From positions 124,001-188,000 of the forward strand of contig JADJZY010000007.1 of the NCBI GenBank assembly GCA_016715505.1: a stretch of 64,000 bases of DNA, read 5' to 3'. The stretch's first letter is position 1. Each line of letters starts with the position of its first letter. The notes below the pieces were generated by a model, which saw only the letters and a program-made list of their open reading frames with translations, was not told where the DNA came from and did no database searches. Shown piece by piece: positions 9,401 through 17,959 of this stretch. A program made the translations under genes and the position numbers. The stretch comes from Bacteroidota bacterium (lineage in GTDB: Bacteria > Bacteroidota > Bacteroidia > Chitinophagales > Chitinophagaceae).

Positions 9401-10472
9401 TGTTGTTACCGACATTCACCCCATTTATTTTCCATTGATAAGAAGGTGCGCTGCCGCCGTTGACAGCGGTAGCCGTAAAGACAACCTGTGTACCTGCGCA
9501 AAAGGTGGTTTGGGAGGCATTGATGGTCACAATGGCTGGTGTTGGGTTGTTCACCACTACCGGAATGCTGTTTGAGGTAGCAGGATTATTTCCTACTCCT
9601 GCCAAATTGGAGGTCATCACGCAGGGCACAATCTGACCATTGCGGAGGGAGCTGCTGCTAAATGGCGGACTATTGGTACCAACATTCACGCCATTCACCT
9701 TCCACTGATAAGCCGGAGCTGTACCGCCATTTGTAGGGGACGCGGTAAAGGTGAGTGATTCTCCCAGGCAAGCCGGAGAGGATCCTGCCGTTTGGGTAAT
9801 ATTTACAAAGGCATTGTTGCCGCAGGGTGCAATCTGCCAGGAGAAGATCTGCGTTCGGGCAGCACTACTCCCTGATGCACCGCCCATGTATTCGCCGGTA
9901 TGCCAAAAAGTAATCCCATCCGGGTCGAGTGAGGTTTGGGCATAATCACCTACACGATTCGTACCTGTTTGATAACCTGTACCGGCAATCGCAACCACTT
10001 CAGAAATAGGCAAGGTGCCAAGTGGGTCGCACTCCCTTCGACCTGTGTAACAGAGACTAGCGAAGATATTTGAGGAATTGGATTTTAAATAGGCCATTCC
10101 GATACATCCATTGTTATCCATGGCAATACTTCCCATCCAACGGGTATTCGTATCTGGTGTATAAATGCCTTGTTGATGAATGGACCAGCTTTGGTTACTT
10201 TGATTTTGCCTCAATTCGCACCACATGATACTCCGCTGGGTAGGACTAATTTTTACCCCCCAGTTTAAAACCACCGAATTGTATCCGGCCCATGATTTCC
10301 ATTGTGAGCGATACATCATGGTACCTCCAATGCCGTCCAGTTTTTGCGTTGTTCCCGGTTGCGGACAATCATTCCAGTTCACATCATACGAAGCATCGAA
10401 GGCGGCTGTGTTTAATACTGCTGCCTGGGTAATCGTTGCAGTAGGTGTTGTTGGAACCCAATTCACACTCAT
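6489..10472 (-). CDS. Giant secreted Ig-like repeat protein, main body with dockerin-like C-terminus (frame 2 of a split gene)
   Basis: This is the larger part of a gene that starts at 11401 and is broken by single-base shifts near 11373 and 10548; joined it would be about 1635 residues. The chain is made of seven or more Ig-like modules of about 85 residues, each with the pattern C.G..V.F.A...G...YQWK.NG.NVGTNS. Two copies of another module (starting ...YGNxRxQYxxRASELNTLG, about 150 residues) are inserted among them. The last 60 residues hold two EF-hand-like loops (DMNQDGVIDGLDF and DLNGDGVVDGLDF) as in type I dockerins, and there is no T9SS sorting domain. The role is probably extracellular binding; a partner cohesin is not seen in the window. 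Confidence 0.8.
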   Translation of the reverse strand: MSVNWVPTTPTATITQAAVLNTAAFDASYDVNWNDCPQPGTTQKLDGIGGTMMYRSQWKSWAGYNSVVLNWGVKISPTQRSIMWCELRQNQSNQSWSIHQQGIYTPDTNTRWMGSIAMDNNGCIGMAYLKSNSSNIFASLCYTGRRECDPLGTLPISEVVAIAGTGYQTGTNRVGDYAQTSLDPDGITFWHTGEYMGGASGSSAARTQIFSWQIAPCGNNAFVNITQTAGSSPACLGESLTFTASPTNGGTAPAYQWKVNGVNVGTNSPPFSSSSLRNGQIVPCVMTSNLAGVGNNPATSNSIPVVVNNPTPAIVTINASQTTFCAGTQVVFTATAVNGGSAPSYQWKINGVNVGNNSASYTSNNLTNGQIVTCVLTSNSTCVSNPVVTSNAITVNVTTVGTPSISISASASSICSGNSVTFTATPVNAGLNPSFQWKVDGVNVGTNSSTYTTNSLTNGQVVTCDYSTYSTCPITVTVGTGTGTNTTTSGSGAAYPTYYGNGRQQYIIRASELNTLGLSSSGLIQSVGFNVATSNVGNPPTMNGYTIKMANVSNTVSTTSFINPTWTTVFGPQNYSPVTASLNTHTFSTPFVWNGTSNVLVDICFSNQVVGTSAYQNTISNPGFVSSVFYQADGTAGAGACTQTTGTTASNRPNMTLKHAQLYSVSSNAITMTVGNSSTPTVSISTATTTICAGVNATFTAVANNAGSNPTYQWKVNGNNVGTNSATYSSNTLSNGNLVSCTITSNNPCSSTSTANSNTLTMTVTPPLASSVSITASANNICSGVSVNFNAIAVNGGSPIYQWKLNGNNVGTNSALYTTNTLNNGDQVSCEMTSSLSCVSPAVATSNTVIMNIFGSTPPTVTISPSSAIICDGDPLTFTANVSNGGNPIQYQWKVNGNNVGTNSATYSSSTFNNGESVMCEITSLSPCENEYISGTGTSTSSATGGTNSVAGAVFPTSYGNARIQYLFRASELNTLGMGAGEIQALSFSLINALGNPTTLNNYSIKLAHTTISATTTTFQNPTWVNVLGPLNYTPINNAQNDMILSTPFNWDGTSNILMEICYNGNSTGTSAYRNYYSTAGFNACTFYRVNGISNPCNQNTGTGVSTRRPNTIFTIKPSSQAGSNTVNVTVNNCFSTLDIKLHTEGYYDAAGLSRPVLFNQGVDPNPASTSVDTMLVEWHETIAPYNVVYSASGIVQTNGHMLLDFPGSLNGNAYYIAIKHRTALETWTANPVMMSSNVSYDFSTSASLAYGNNQREIAAGIWGFYMGDMNQDGVIDGLDFVVWEIDNLNFAAGYFVSDLNGDGVVDGLDFLYWESNNLAFVGLMKP

Positions 10473-11401
10473 CTGATAAATTTGTACAGCATCCGTATAG
10501 GCGGCATTCCAGGCATTATCGGAATAGGAGAATATCGGACAGGGGGTTCCTGAGGAGGTAATACCCCATCAGAAGCATCGCCTGCCAAAGGACAGAAAAA
10601 CCCACCACCCTGTGGAGGAGCATAAGAAGTATATAGACTACGGCTTGCAGGGTTTCCTATCAACATTTGACTTCTTTCAAATGCAAATACTTTTTGAGGT
10701 TGATTGGAAGTCATATAATACCCATCCTGCCAAACAGAAAATTTTAAATAATCCGGAAACGAAGGAGAAACATAGGTATAGGTATAATACGATCCTGTAG
10801 GGTCACCGCTTGTAGAAATGGCGATATATATTTTTCGGTCAGCTTGTGTGCCGAACTGAGCCAATAACCAACGATTGGCAGGTTTGTCGTACAATACAAT
10901 GGGGTCGCCAGAATTCCCGGTTGCAGGGCTCCATAAATTACCCAAAGTTCCGGTGAGAATGACTGTGCCAGTGGATTTATTATGCACTTTAAACGTAGTG
11001 CTGTTGATCATTTGTACGTAATGGTTCGGACCGGCAGCGCCACTTGGATCATAGGGTCTGAAACCCGATGCGGTTTGTCCGACCCAATTTGTCAGAGGTG
11101 TTTTCCCCGGCAAGCTTCCACCCTCTCTTTGAATGATGGAAGGGTCGTTTCCATATTCCGGGCCGTCGTTGATATCAAAACGAAAAAAATGACTTTTACG
11201 ATTATTTTTTCGGTCGGGAGATTCTGCCTTTTTTACGAGGCTCATCTTCAATCACCGGGTTTTCGGCAAAAATTTCCCGAAGTGGTCTGGTAATATGAAA
11301 ATCTGAACAAGGGATGACTTCTGTCCGCGAGGCAATATTGGTTTGTGCAGACAAGCTCCAGCTGCCAAGCATCAGAAAAGCAATAGAAAATGTTGTTTCA
11401 T
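10469..11401 (-). CDS. N-terminal part of the giant Ig-repeat protein (split by frameshifts)
   Basis: The true start is probably the ATG at 11401, which opens a signal peptide (MKQHFLLLF then, after a one-base shift near 11373, LMLGSWSLSAQ). The open frame proper runs 11251-10469 and encodes a beta-propeller-like region (GxxGPNHYVQMIN, GDPIVLYDKPANRWLLAQF) of the kind found in front of repeats in secreted Bacteroidota proteins. Near 10548 the sequence CAGGAACCCCC must gain one G for the reading to continue into the next fragment (...GTPCPIFSYSDNAWNAAY). The two shifts leave no other damage, which favours sequence error over decay. Confidence 0.7.
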
Positions 11402-11867
11402 GACAATAAGTTTAAATGGGTTGGCATAATCAAAGCCGTCCGCACAACTGACGGTTTACGCTTCGTAATTCTTCATTTTACGCATCTCCCAGCATCAAAT
11501 TTAATTGTCTGTCCACAAGATGTGGAATAATTGGCCGATTATTCGGATAAAAAAGTGTTGAAACAACAGTTGAAGCACTTCTTTTTGTGTAAATCACCGG
11601 CTGATCAGGAAAAATGTCTCAACAATCAGGCATTCTATCTGTTGTTCATTAAAAGCTGAAAGGGTTAAAAAAATCCACAATTCCGGAGTAAAAAACACTC
11701 ATGTGTTCAATTTTATAGAGAATGGCTTCCTGCGATGAGTAGTAGGTCTCTTCAGAGGAATATCAATCTGCATTTGCCGGCTTCGGCTTATCAGTTATTA
11801 GAATCTTGGTTTAAAAGAGGGCCATTTGATTTTTTTTTGAAATTCGAGTAACTACATTTGACCCCCT
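11402..11867. other. Intergenic region between divergent genes
   Basis: About 465 bp between the start of the minus-strand Ig-repeat protein and the plus-strand methyltransferase, so it must carry both promoters. I saw no convincing TAnnTTTG box, terminator or small gene. Confidence 0.4.
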
Positions 11868-12593
11868 ATGCTTAAAGCGATCAAATTTTTTAAAGACTTG
11901 TTTCTGTTTGTGCCTGTCAGCCTTGTCATTCAGCCAATCGCAAGGTATCTGGCTTTTATTTATTACTATAATTTATTGGTCCGTTGGATTTATAAAAACA
12001 AAAAGGGGATCGCCTATAATGACTTCTATTCGCCTTTTCGGGATTACCACAAACGATCTACCCTCTATCAATATATTCTGGATCAGTATAATCTTTCTCA
12101 ACAACAAGTGCTTTATATGGAGTTTGGAGTGGCCTCGGGTGTTTCTTTTAAATGGTGGCTGCAAAATAATCAACATTCATCGTCTGCCTTTTTTGGATTT
12201 GATACCTTCGAAGGATTGCCGGAGGATTGGGGCGTTTATCGCAAGGGAGATATGTCATCTCAGATTCCTCAAATTGATGACCAAAGGGGGCATTTCATCA
12301 AAGGACTTTTTCAGGATACCTTTTTGGGTTTTGTTGAACAAAATATTGAACAGCTTAAATCACCCACTCAAAAGGTCATCCATTTAGATGCAGATCTATA
12401 TACCGCAACGGCTTTCGTTTTATCGCAACTTTATCCTTATTTACGCAAGGGAGATTTGATTCTCTTCGATGAGTTCAATGTGGCTATGCATGAGTTTAAA
12501 GCCTTTCATGAATTTACAACTAATTTTCAGGTCAATTTACAGCCTGTAGCAGCTGTCAATAATTTTTACCAAACGGCATTTGTCGTGGCATAG
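11868..12593 (+). CDS. TylF/MycF-like class I SAM-dependent methyltransferase
   Basis: A 241-residue Rossmann-fold methyltransferase. The SAM-binding strand and loop YMEFGVASGVSFKWW (about residue 84) and the FFGFDTFEGLPEDW segment (about 110) are typical of the TylF/macrocin O-methyltransferase group, as is the metal-ligand-like stretch IHLDADLYTAT followed by ILFDEF. Members methylate sugars of macrolides or cell-surface glycans. No polyketide or glycan genes are adjacent, so the acceptor is unknown. It stands alone, convergent with the TonB receptor, with a shared terminator between them. Confidence 0.85.
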   Translation: MLKAIKFFKDLFLFVPVSLVIQPIARYLAFIYYYNLLVRWIYKNKKGIAYNDFYSPFRDYHKRSTLYQYILDQYNLSQQQVLYMEFGVASGVSFKWWLQNNQHSSSAFFGFDTFEGLPEDWGVYRKGDMSSQIPQIDDQRGHFIKGLFQDTFLGFVEQNIEQLKSPTQKVIHLDADLYTATAFVLSQLYPYLRKGDLILFDEFNVAMHEFKAFHEFTTNFQVNLQPVAAVNNFYQTAFVVA

Positions 12594-12619
12594 GTCAGCT
12601 CTGTCGATTACATTTTATC

Positions 12620-12662
12620 AAAAAAAAAAGCACCTTTGGGTTATTGCTTTTCCAAAGGTGCT
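12620..12662. terminator. Bidirectional Rho-independent terminator
   Basis: An 11-bp stem AGCACCTTTGG/CCAAAGGTGCT (12629-12639 and 12652-12662) is flanked on the left by a run of ten A, which becomes a U-tract for transcripts from the minus strand. It lies between the convergent methyltransferase and TonB-receptor genes. Confidence 0.85.
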
Positions 12663-12690
12663 TCGATGAGTAAGTGGCTACCCTAATTTT

Positions 12691-14379
12691 TTAGAATTGA
12701 TAGCTAACCGACAAGCCGATATTTGTACCCAATCTTGTGCGGATGACTGAGTAGTCTTTAGATTTTTGATAAGCATTTTCATCACGAACGATTTTATACT
12801 TTTCATCAATGTTGTAATAGAATACTTGTGGATTGCTTAAGATGTCGGACAGGTTTAATTTTACTTCAATTTTTTTGAAGAACTTTTTACTCAGGCTAAA
12901 ATCCAACACATTACGAGGGGCTTCATAAAGTTCAGGAATTTCACCATTCCCTACTGCAAATATTCTTTCACCAATGCGGTTAAATACCAGGGTAGCTGAA
13001 ATGTTTGATTTAGGATGCGTGAAGGCTGCACCTCCATTCAAAATATAAGGAGATTGTCCCTGCATCGGACGATTATATTTCATTTCTTCACCGGATGTGC
13101 TTTTGGTAATCACTTCTACATTCGATTGAATATAAGCGAGGTTACCGAATACCACTAACTGGTTCCAGATAGAATTTTCATTGCTGCTAAGCATAGACAA
13201 TGATTTTCTGAATTCCAATTCCAATCCATAACTATTGGCATGAGGAACATTCACATAACTGAAAACTTTTTGAGTAGTTGTTAGCCCAAATGGAACAGTC
13301 GTTTCAATCGGATTGCTGAAATTTTTATAGAATACTGAACCTGAAATCATTTCACCTTTACCCATAAAATACTCATAACGCAAGTCAATATTCGCGATAG
13401 TCGTTTGTTTTAAATCCGGATTACCCGTGAATGTTGCAGATAAATTATAGTCATAGAATGATGCCGGCGAAAGTTCTCGGAATTCAGGACGAGATAAAGT
13501 TTGAGAAGCACACAAACGGATATTGGTTTTTTTATTCATCAAATACGTCAAATTAACTGAGGGTAAAAAGTTTGTATTTTCTTTGGCGATTTCCAGATCT
13601 CCGGGTTTTAATACACCGGTTACGATACTTTGATCAAATTTTTCAACACGAACCCCATACACCGCTCTGAATTTTTCAGCAATCAAATTGTCACTCATGA
13701 TGTAAGCCGCCTGTAAAGCCGATTGTGCCTCGTATTGATCTTGTGGCTGAGAGGCATCGCTCAGGATGAATCCATTACTTCTGATATTTTCAACCGCGAA
13801 TAATTCTTCTTCAGGTTTAGTCAGGATACTTTGATCAAAGCCCGCCGATTTAGCACGTACATAAGCCAACACACGGGCTTCATATTGACGTTCCTTTTTC
13901 TGATAGTAAAATCCAACTTTAAGGGTTTGACCCGATTTGCCTAATTTATACGGAATGCTCACATCTGCATTCGAATTATATATTTCTTCCTGTGTGTTCG
14001 AAAAGAATCTTCCCATAAAAAATGGGTTCGGGAACGTGGTCACATTCGGATTAAAGTTCTCCGTTGGAGCATCATAATTACGGGTATAATAGGAACGTCG
14101 TAAATCAGGTATTGTACGAGCAATTTGATTGCGACCGACTCCTAATTGCAATTTGATATTTCTTTTCGAAATCAGGTGCTCACTGCTCAATTGATTACTT
14201 AACAATTGATTGCTCGAAAACCACAAGGCCGTTCCTTTGATATAATATTCGTTGTCCATAAAATCACCACTACGACGAACGGTCTGATCATCGCTGTTAA
14301 TGGTAAAGGTGTTTTTGAACTGAATTTTATGACGTCCGTTGATTTTGGCGCCCATATTTAACATGGCACCCACTAACAC
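12691..14379 (-). CDS. TonB-dependent outer-membrane receptor, beta-barrel part (C-terminal fragment)
   Basis: The C-terminal 560 residues of the receptor that begins at 15545. It shows the alternating strands of a 22-strand barrel, family motifs such as NLRYEYFMGKGEMISGSVFYKNF and ...SNPIETT, and ends in an aromatic residue (LSVSYQF) as outer-membrane barrels do for BAM recognition. Continuity with the next fragment is restored by a one-base correction near 14455-14466 (…NPFVNRNEVNG…). The gene is monocistronic and ends at the terminator at 12620-12662. The imported substrate is not evident. Confidence 0.85.
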   Translation of the reverse strand: MLVGAMLNMGAKINGRHKIQFKNTFTINSDDQTVRRSGDFMDNEYYIKGTALWFSSNQLLSNQLSSEHLISKRNIKLQLGVGRNQIARTIPDLRRSYYTRNYDAPTENFNPNVTTFPNPFFMGRFFSNTQEEIYNSNADVSIPYKLGKSGQTLKVGFYYQKKERQYEARVLAYVRAKSAGFDQSILTKPEEELFAVENIRSNGFILSDASQPQDQYEAQSALQAAYIMSDNLIAEKFRAVYGVRVEKFDQSIVTGVLKPGDLEIAKENTNFLPSVNLTYLMNKKTNIRLCASQTLSRPEFRELSPASFYDYNLSATFTGNPDLKQTTIANIDLRYEYFMGKGEMISGSVFYKNFSNPIETTVPFGLTTTQKVFSYVNVPHANSYGLELEFRKSLSMLSSNENSIWNQLVVFGNLAYIQSNVEVITKSTSGEEMKYNRPMQGQSPYILNGGAAFTHPKSNISATLVFNRIGERIFAVGNGEIPELYEAPRNVLDFSLSKKFFKKIEVKLNLSDILSNPQVFYYNIDEKYKIVRDENAYQKSKDYSVIRTRLGTNIGLSVSYQF

Positions 14380-14444
14380 ATTATCGCGCGATACGGTATC
14401 CTGAAAGTCGTAGGCCTCCGTTGTACCGTTTACTTCATTTCGGT

Positions 14445-15545
14445 TTACAAAAGGGTTCGTTGATTGCGGCTGTATGATAAAGCATTAATCACATCGATGC
14501 TGCTGTTTTTGTTCAGGCGTTTAACATATCCACCCGATAATTGTAAATTCCGGAACGGGGTCATGCTGTTATACTTCTTGGTACCCCAGGTATTTTCAAA
14601 CAATTTAGATGCTTCCACGCGTTGATCGAGGGTATATTGTGACAGCGGTTGATTTAATGTTTCCTTACTAGGGAAGGCCTCCGGAATCACACGCATGTTT
14701 TTATCAAATCCTAAAAAGTCTGTTGAACTGTTTTTGCTATCATAGTATGGTTTAAAGGTAGAGATGGTATTCATTCCGGTTCCCAATTGAATATTTAAGA
14801 AGTTCTCATTCGGAATGTCTTTGGTACTTAAATCAATAATTCCACCGGCAAATTCACCCGGACGATCCGGAGTTGCTGCTTTCAGAATCACAATATTGTC
14901 TAAGAGATTAGCCGGAAATATATCAAATGAAAAAGCTTTACGATCTGCTTCGGAGCTTGGTAAAATATCGCCGTTCAACATCGCCAGATTATATCGATCC
15001 GCTAATCCGCGAATCACCGCGAATTTATTGTCGGCCATGCTCACACCACTCACACGTTTTAACACGTCACCTGTATTACGATCCGGGGTTTTTTTAATCA
15101 TTTCAGCAGAAATACCATCGGAAATGGTGGACATGTTTTTTTGTTGTAATTGTAATGCATTGATACTTTCTTTTTTGGCTTGTGTTTTTACAACCACCTC
15201 TTTCAAACCTTTACCGGTTCTTTGCATCACGATAGTCAGTAGATCGCTCACACCGTTTTTTACAACCACACCGGACACGCTTTTTTTATCGAACGATACA
15301 TAGGTGACCAATAAATTGTAGGTGCCGTCTTCCAGGTTACGTAGCGTAAATTTTCCATCGAGATCGGTTTTAACGCCCTGGCTGCCGCCTTCGATCATGA
15401 CCGTTGCGCCAATCAAGACATCTCCTTTTTCATCAATGACTTTTCCGTTGATGATTCCGGTGCCGGCAAAACTGTTGAAGGAGATACAAATCAACAGTAA
15501 AAGTGAAAAAAATGATTTCATTGTTATTGTCAGGTTTTTATTCAT
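14445..15545 (-). CDS. TonB-dependent receptor, signal peptide, CarboxypepD_reg-like and plug domains (N-terminal fragment)
   Basis: Start of the same receptor (about 950 residues in total). Residues 1-27 are a signal peptide (SFFSLLLLICISFNSFA). About 30-110 is a carboxypeptidase-regulatory-like beta sandwich (GKVIDEKGDVLIGATV, DGKFTLRNL), normal for Bacteroidota receptors. Then comes the plug: KKTPDRNTGDVLKRVSGVS, VIRGLADRYN, and the DRPGEFAGGIIDLSTK segment leading into the barrel. The frame ends at a TAA created by a single missing base close to 14460. No SusD-like partner gene follows, so a polysaccharide-utilisation role is unlikely. Confidence 0.85.
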   Translation of the reverse strand: MNKNLTITMKSFFSLLLLICISFNSFAGTGIINGKVIDEKGDVLIGATVMIEGGSQGVKTDLDGKFTLRNLEDGTYNLLVTYVSFDKKSVSGVVVKNGVSDLLTIVMQRTGKGLKEVVVKTQAKKESINALQLQQKNMSTISDGISAEMIKKTPDRNTGDVLKRVSGVSMADNKFAVIRGLADRYNLAMLNGDILPSSEADRKAFSFDIFPANLLDNIVILKAATPDRPGEFAGGIIDLSTKDIPNENFLNIQLGTGMNTISTFKPYYDSKNSSTDFLGFDKNMRVIPEAFPSKETLNQPLSQYTLDQRVEASKLFENTWGTKKYNSMTPFRNLQLSGGYVKRLNKNSSIDVINALSYSRNQRTLL

Positions 15546-15637
15546 TGAATGAGGTCGGGAAAAGGTGTTTTCTTGATCATTTGAGTGTGATAAAATACCG
15601 CCTCAATTCCCTTACAACCCTTGTTGGTATTGCATTG

Positions 15638-15645
15638 CAAAGGTA
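15638..15645 (-). promoter_or_regulatory. Possible -7 promoter box for the TonB receptor
   Basis: On the minus strand the sequence reads TACCTTTG, an exact match to the Bacteroidota -7 consensus TAnnTTTG, about 93 bp before the receptor's start codon. I do not see a clear -33 TTG at the usual spacing, so the call is tentative. Confidence 0.35.
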
Positions 15646-15821
15646 GAAACCACAAGTGCCGACTCGTTAAAATGAATATTATCCCTATGTTGCTTTAATA
15701 TTACCGGAACATTACCAAATTGAAAAAAATGCCCAAAATCGGGCTCTAATATGAACTTAATGTTAAGTCTGTCCGGAACGGGTTTTGAGTAGCCTGGTAG
15801 GGCCCCTTACTTAACAATTTA

Positions 15822-16091
15822 TTAAAGGTGCTTTTGTATGTCACCATGCAACGAATCGTCCTTCAAGGATACCAAATCATAAGTGTCTCTGAAGATGTTT
15901 TCATCCACAACCCACATATCTCCATGCGCGCCCAACATCAACCAATCATTGGGTTTTCCCTGCATCACGCCTTCCAATGTTTCAACCATAAAGGCTTCTT
16001 TGATTTGTATACATCGAACAGGAATCGGTTTTTTAATGGCCTGAAGAAAGGGTAAGTCAGGAATCTGTTGGATGGAAAATGATAGTGACAT
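15822..16091 (-). CDS. Small PGDYG-domain-like protein
   Basis: An 89-residue soluble protein without signal peptide. The C-terminal half (GKPNDWLMLGAHGDMWVVD then IFRDTYDLV) has the layout of the PGDYG domain (a short beta-rich module with a DWL..G..G...I....F..TY pattern), of unknown function and found alone or in phage-linked proteins. The start at 16091 has no strong competitor. It stands between the TonB receptor promoter and the divergent MarR operon and may be its own transcript. Confidence 0.6.
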   Translation of the reverse strand: MSLSFSIQQIPDLPFLQAIKKPIPVRCIQIKEAFMVETLEGVMQGKPNDWLMLGAHGDMWVVDENIFRDTYDLVSLKDDSLHGDIQKHL

Positions 16092-16340
16092 ATCGCAAAT
16101 TTATGGAAAGGCTTTGGTCCCAAAAAGTGAAAGATGTCCTCTATACCCCGAACTTCCAATTCATTTTTAAAAGTCGAGAATTCTTAGTCACATAAAATCA
16201 TACATACCAACACTTGCGTATCAATTTGTCTGAGGAATCGCAGATTTGTTGGCACCTGAACCATTTACCTTAAAGATGAATGGAAATGGCATTTTCGAAT
16301 TTTCTTTATGCACCGAATTTCCGGTTTGTTCCCTAGCCCC

Positions 16341-16359
16341 TAGTTAGCAATACGAACTA
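16341..16359. promoter_or_regulatory. Candidate MarR operator overlapping the efflux-operon promoter
   Basis: An interrupted palindrome TAGTT-N9-AACTA lies 40 bp before the marR start. About 15 bp further on (16375-16382) is TATCTTCG, a 7-of-8 match to the Bacteroidota -7 box, which would place the palindrome across the -33 region. A MarR repressor binding here would shut its own operon. The assignment is from position and symmetry only. Confidence 0.4.
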
Positions 16360-16398
16360 TTCGGCATACTCTCTTATCTTCGCTGAGCTCCTTCAACC

Positions 16399-16887
16399 AT
16401 GGAAAAATCACTTTGTCAATCCTTGCCTTTCGGTCGCTCTTTGGCCATCCTGACGAAGAGTTATTATGCAGCACTCTCCAAACGTCTGGAACATCTGGAG
16501 ATTGCACGCTATTACTCTGTATTAATTCTCATCGATAATCAACAAGGTCAGGGCTGTACCCAACAATTTCTTTGCGATCAACTAAAAATCGATAAAGTCT
16601 CCATGGTGCGCATCATTCAATATCTGATTGAAAAAAATTTTATTCTAAAGGTTGTAAATCCAGCCGACCGCAGAGCAAATTTGGTTGCACTTACGCCTAA
16701 GGCCATTCAGTCAATGCCCCAAATATATCATGCCATTGATGAAGTGAACGAAGCTGCTCTGAAAGGACTGAGCTCTTCCGGACGTCAGGCTTTAATGAAT
16801 CAGCTATCCCGGATACAGGAGAACCTCGATCGTCTGCCGGCAGATTTAATTTTTATCAACTATAAAAAGTCCAGTAAAAAACCATGA
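16399..16887 (+). CDS. MarR-family transcriptional regulator of the efflux operon
   Basis: A 162-residue winged-helix protein. The helix-turn-helix region is around residues 45-85 (TQQFLCDQLKIDKVSMVRII) and the wing carries the typical DRRANLVALTPKA motif (about 93-105). MarR proteins are dimeric repressors that leave DNA when a small toxic ligand binds. The stop overlaps the start of the adaptor gene (ATGA at 16884-16887), so it is translationally coupled to the pump it presumably controls. Confidence 0.9.
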   Translation: MEKSLCQSLPFGRSLAILTKSYYAALSKRLEHLEIARYYSVLILIDNQQGQGCTQQFLCDQLKIDKVSMVRIIQYLIEKNFILKVVNPADRRANLVALTPKAIQSMPQIYHAIDEVNEAALKGLSSSGRQALMNQLSRIQENLDRLPADLIFINYKKSSKKP

Positions 16888-17945
16888 AGTTAAAAACTAT
16901 ACTCCTGATCGTCTTTCTCATCATAGCCCTCGTTATTATCAAGATTGTGTTTTTGATGCCTAAAGAAGTAGAAGGCCCCAAAGCTGGACCGCCCCCATCT
17001 CAACCTGTAAATGTGACCGGATATGTGGTCAGCTCGCAACTGATGGAGAATCGTATTTTTTCCTCTGGAACGGTTTTGGCTAACGAAGAAGTGATTTTAC
17101 ATCCCGAAGTTGCCGGTAAATTGGTATCTGTTTTTTTTAAAGAAGGTCAACAGGTAGCAAAAGGAACCTTGCTCGCCAAAATCAATGATGCAGATTTGCA
17201 AGCACAATTAAGGAAACTGGGATTTCAAATCAAATTAGCACGCGAAAAAAGCGAACGGTTAAAAGGAATTTTAAGTATACAGGGAATTAGTCAACAGGAA
17301 TATGATGAGGCCGCCAACCAATTGCAGGTAATAGCCGCCGATATGGATTATACACGTGCCCTGATCGCCAAAACCGAAATTCGCGCACCTTTTTCCGGGC
17401 GGATTGGTTTGCGGCAGGTAAGCGTTGGTTCTTATGTGAGTCCTACAAGCACTCTCGCAAGTATTCAGCAAACCAGTGTATTAAAATTAGATTTTACAAT
17501 TCCTGAAAAATATGCGCATGTCGTGAAGCTAGGCGATCGGATTCAATTTATGGTCGACAATGCCACAGAGAAATCTTTTGCTACAGTGATGGCCCTGGAA
17601 CCTAAAATTGACGCCTCTACCCGTAATCTGCTAGTACGGGCCATTTGTAATGAAGTCGCACCCGGTGTTTTGCCCGGTGCTTTTGCGCGTATTGAAATGG
17701 TCACCGAACAAAAAAATGCGACCTTAATGATACCCACCGAAGCCGTGATTCCTGAGTTAAAAGGGAAAAAGGTGTTTGTCTCTCAGGGTGGATTGGCAAT
17801 ACCTAAGTCCATCGAAACAGGTACCCGTAACGACCAAAAGATTGAGGTGTTGAGCGGACTCACTGATGGGGATACTGTAATCGTAACTGGCATTATGTCT
17901 CTCAAACCCAAGGCCCCCGTAAAAATTATCGACATCAAACAGTAA
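16884..17945 (+). CDS. RND efflux periplasmic adaptor (membrane fusion protein)
   Basis: A 353-residue adaptor that links the inner-membrane pump to the TolC channel. It has one N-terminal hydrophobic segment (about 5-25), the biotinyl-lipoyl halves (VAGKLVSVFFKEGQQVAKGTLLAKI, and later IRAPFSGRIGLRQVSVGSYV), a coiled-coil hairpin between them (about 105-145), then the beta-barrel and membrane-proximal domains. The gene overlaps marR by 4 bp and precedes the pump by 14 bp. The drug or metabolite exported is not predictable. Confidence 0.93.
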   Translation: MKLKTILLIVFLIIALVIIKIVFLMPKEVEGPKAGPPPSQPVNVTGYVVSSQLMENRIFSSGTVLANEEVILHPEVAGKLVSVFFKEGQQVAKGTLLAKINDADLQAQLRKLGFQIKLAREKSERLKGILSIQGISQQEYDEAANQLQVIAADMDYTRALIAKTEIRAPFSGRIGLRQVSVGSYVSPTSTLASIQQTSVLKLDFTIPEKYAHVVKLGDRIQFMVDNATEKSFATVMALEPKIDASTRNLLVRAICNEVAPGVLPGAFARIEMVTEQKNATLMIPTEAVIPELKGKKVFVSQGGLAIPKSIETGTRNDQKIEVLSGLTDGDTVIVTGIMSLKPKAPVKIIDIKQ

Positions 17946-17959
17946 GCCCATCGCCCATT

